A stretch of DNA of 6,973 nt. It comes from Thermoanaerobacterales bacterium. GTDB lineage: Bacteria > Bacillota > Thermosediminibacteria > Thermosediminibacterales > Tepidanaerobacteraceae. The position numbers were made by a program, and so were the translations under genes. The stretch spans positions 1 through 6,973 of the forward strand of contig DUTQ01000185.1 of NCBI GenBank assembly GCA_012841995.1, in the 5' to 3' direction. Within the stretch, counting starts at the first letter, position 1. Every line of letters begins with the position of its first letter. Positions 6,570 through 6,973 of this stretch are shown in pieces. A model generated the notes under the pieces. It was not told the origin of the DNA. It did not search any database and saw only the letters and a list, made by a program, of their open reading frames with translations.

Positions 6570-6965
6570 ATGAATATAAAAATACTGATTGAATATGATG
6601 GAACAGGCTATCATGGATGGCAGAGGCAAAAAAATGCCTTATCAATTCAAGAGGTTCTTGAGGATGCAATTAGTTCAATTACAAGGGAAACAATAAAAAT
6701 CATTGGGGCTGGAAGAACCGATGCAAAAGTTCACGCTATAGGTCAAGTGGCAAACTTTAGATCAAATACCAAAATACCCATAGAAAAGTTGCCTTATGCT
6801 ATAAACAGTCGTCTTCCTAATGATATAGCAGTAAAAGACGCGAAAATCGCACCCGAAGATTTTCATGCTCGGTTTTCGGCAAAGAGCAAGATATATATCT
6901 ACAGAATATACAATGCCCCATTTCCTTCGCCGCTTTTAAGGAATTACACTTCTTTATTATCCTGA
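6570..6965 (+). CDS. truA: tRNA pseudouridine(38-40) synthase TruA, cut short by apparent frameshift
   Basis: Enzyme that isomerises uridines 38-40 in the anticodon arm of many tRNAs to pseudouridine. The N-terminal half is clear: YDGTGYHGWQRQ (9-20), the catalytic motif GAGRTDAKVHA with nucleophile D51, PYAINSRLPNDIAV and FHARFSAKSKIYIYRIYN. The residue two after the catalytic Asp is Lys (K53), where Gly is more common. The frame ends at a TGA at 6963-6965 after 131 residues; the family has about 245. Up to RNYT (codon ending 6950) it matches TruA; skipping one base then reads LYYPEHM to the window edge, which fits the family better than the SLLS before the stop. This suggests a one-base insertion near 6951, either real or a sequence error. 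The ATG at 6570 follows ecfT after 8 bases, with a weak AGGTG site. TruA after ecfT is the normal Firmicutes order. Confidence 0.88.
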   Translation: MNIKILIEYDGTGYHGWQRQKNALSIQEVLEDAISSITRETIKIIGAGRTDAKVHAIGQVANFRSNTKIPIEKLPYAINSRLPNDIAVKDAKIAPEDFHARFSAKSKIYIYRIYNAPFPSPLLRNYTSLLS

Positions 6966-6973
6966 ACACATGA

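Noticed and set aside
1..6973. Search for a new system, mobile element, CRISPR array, riboswitch or tRNA gene
   Set aside because: Nearly every base is in, or directly next to, a conserved core gene in its usual order; no long repeats, transposase, cloverleaf-like or spacer-repeat pattern was found by eye.

Overview
The window holds a conserved stretch of the long bacterial ribosomal-protein (S10/spc/alpha) gene cluster. All genes are on the + strand, tightly packed, and head towards an energy-coupling-factor (ECF) transporter module and truA. Gene order is map (5' end cut by the window) - KOW/L14e-like RNA-binding protein - infA - rpmJ - rpsM - rpsK - rpsD - rpoA - rplQ - ecfA1 - ecfA2 - ecfT - truA. 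This order, with the ECF genes directly after rplQ, is typical of Firmicutes. The KOW protein between map and infA, rpsD inside the cluster (in Bacillus subtilis it lies elsewhere), an A+T-rich composition, many AGA/AGG/ATA codons and strong AGGAGG-type ribosome-binding sites point to a clostridial bacterium, possibly a thermophilic or anaerobic one. The species cannot be named from this sequence.

Layout: 1-570 is the C-terminal three quarters of methionine aminopeptidase. 583-1257 carries three small genes (KOW protein, IF-1, bL36). 1276-2715 carries small-subunit proteins uS13, uS11 and uS4. 2759-4055 carries the RNA polymerase alpha subunit and bL17. 4093-6561 carries two ECF ATPases and the shared transmembrane protein EcfT, joined by 16- and 8-base overlaps. 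6570 to the end is the start of tRNA pseudouridine synthase TruA. No gap exceeds about 45 bases, no rho-independent terminator is visible, and no promoter is convincing, so the whole window probably lies inside one long transcript or a few overlapping ones. The genes serve protein synthesis (initiation, ribosome assembly, N-terminal Met removal, tRNA modification), transcription (alpha) and vitamin/cofactor or metal uptake (ECF module).

This is a core, well-described region; I see no mobile element, CRISPR, RNA gene or new system. The points worth a second look are local. First, ecfA1 has no ATG, GTG or TTG start that would give a full-length protein; the only well-placed candidate is an ATA codon at 4093 behind a good ribosome-binding site, inside the loop of a GC-rich hairpin. 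Second, the truA reading frame stops at codon 132, about half the family length, and a one-base shift near 6951 restores TruA-like sequence to the window edge. Third, inverted repeats overlap the ribosome-binding sites of rpsK and rpoA and may couple translation of neighbouring genes.
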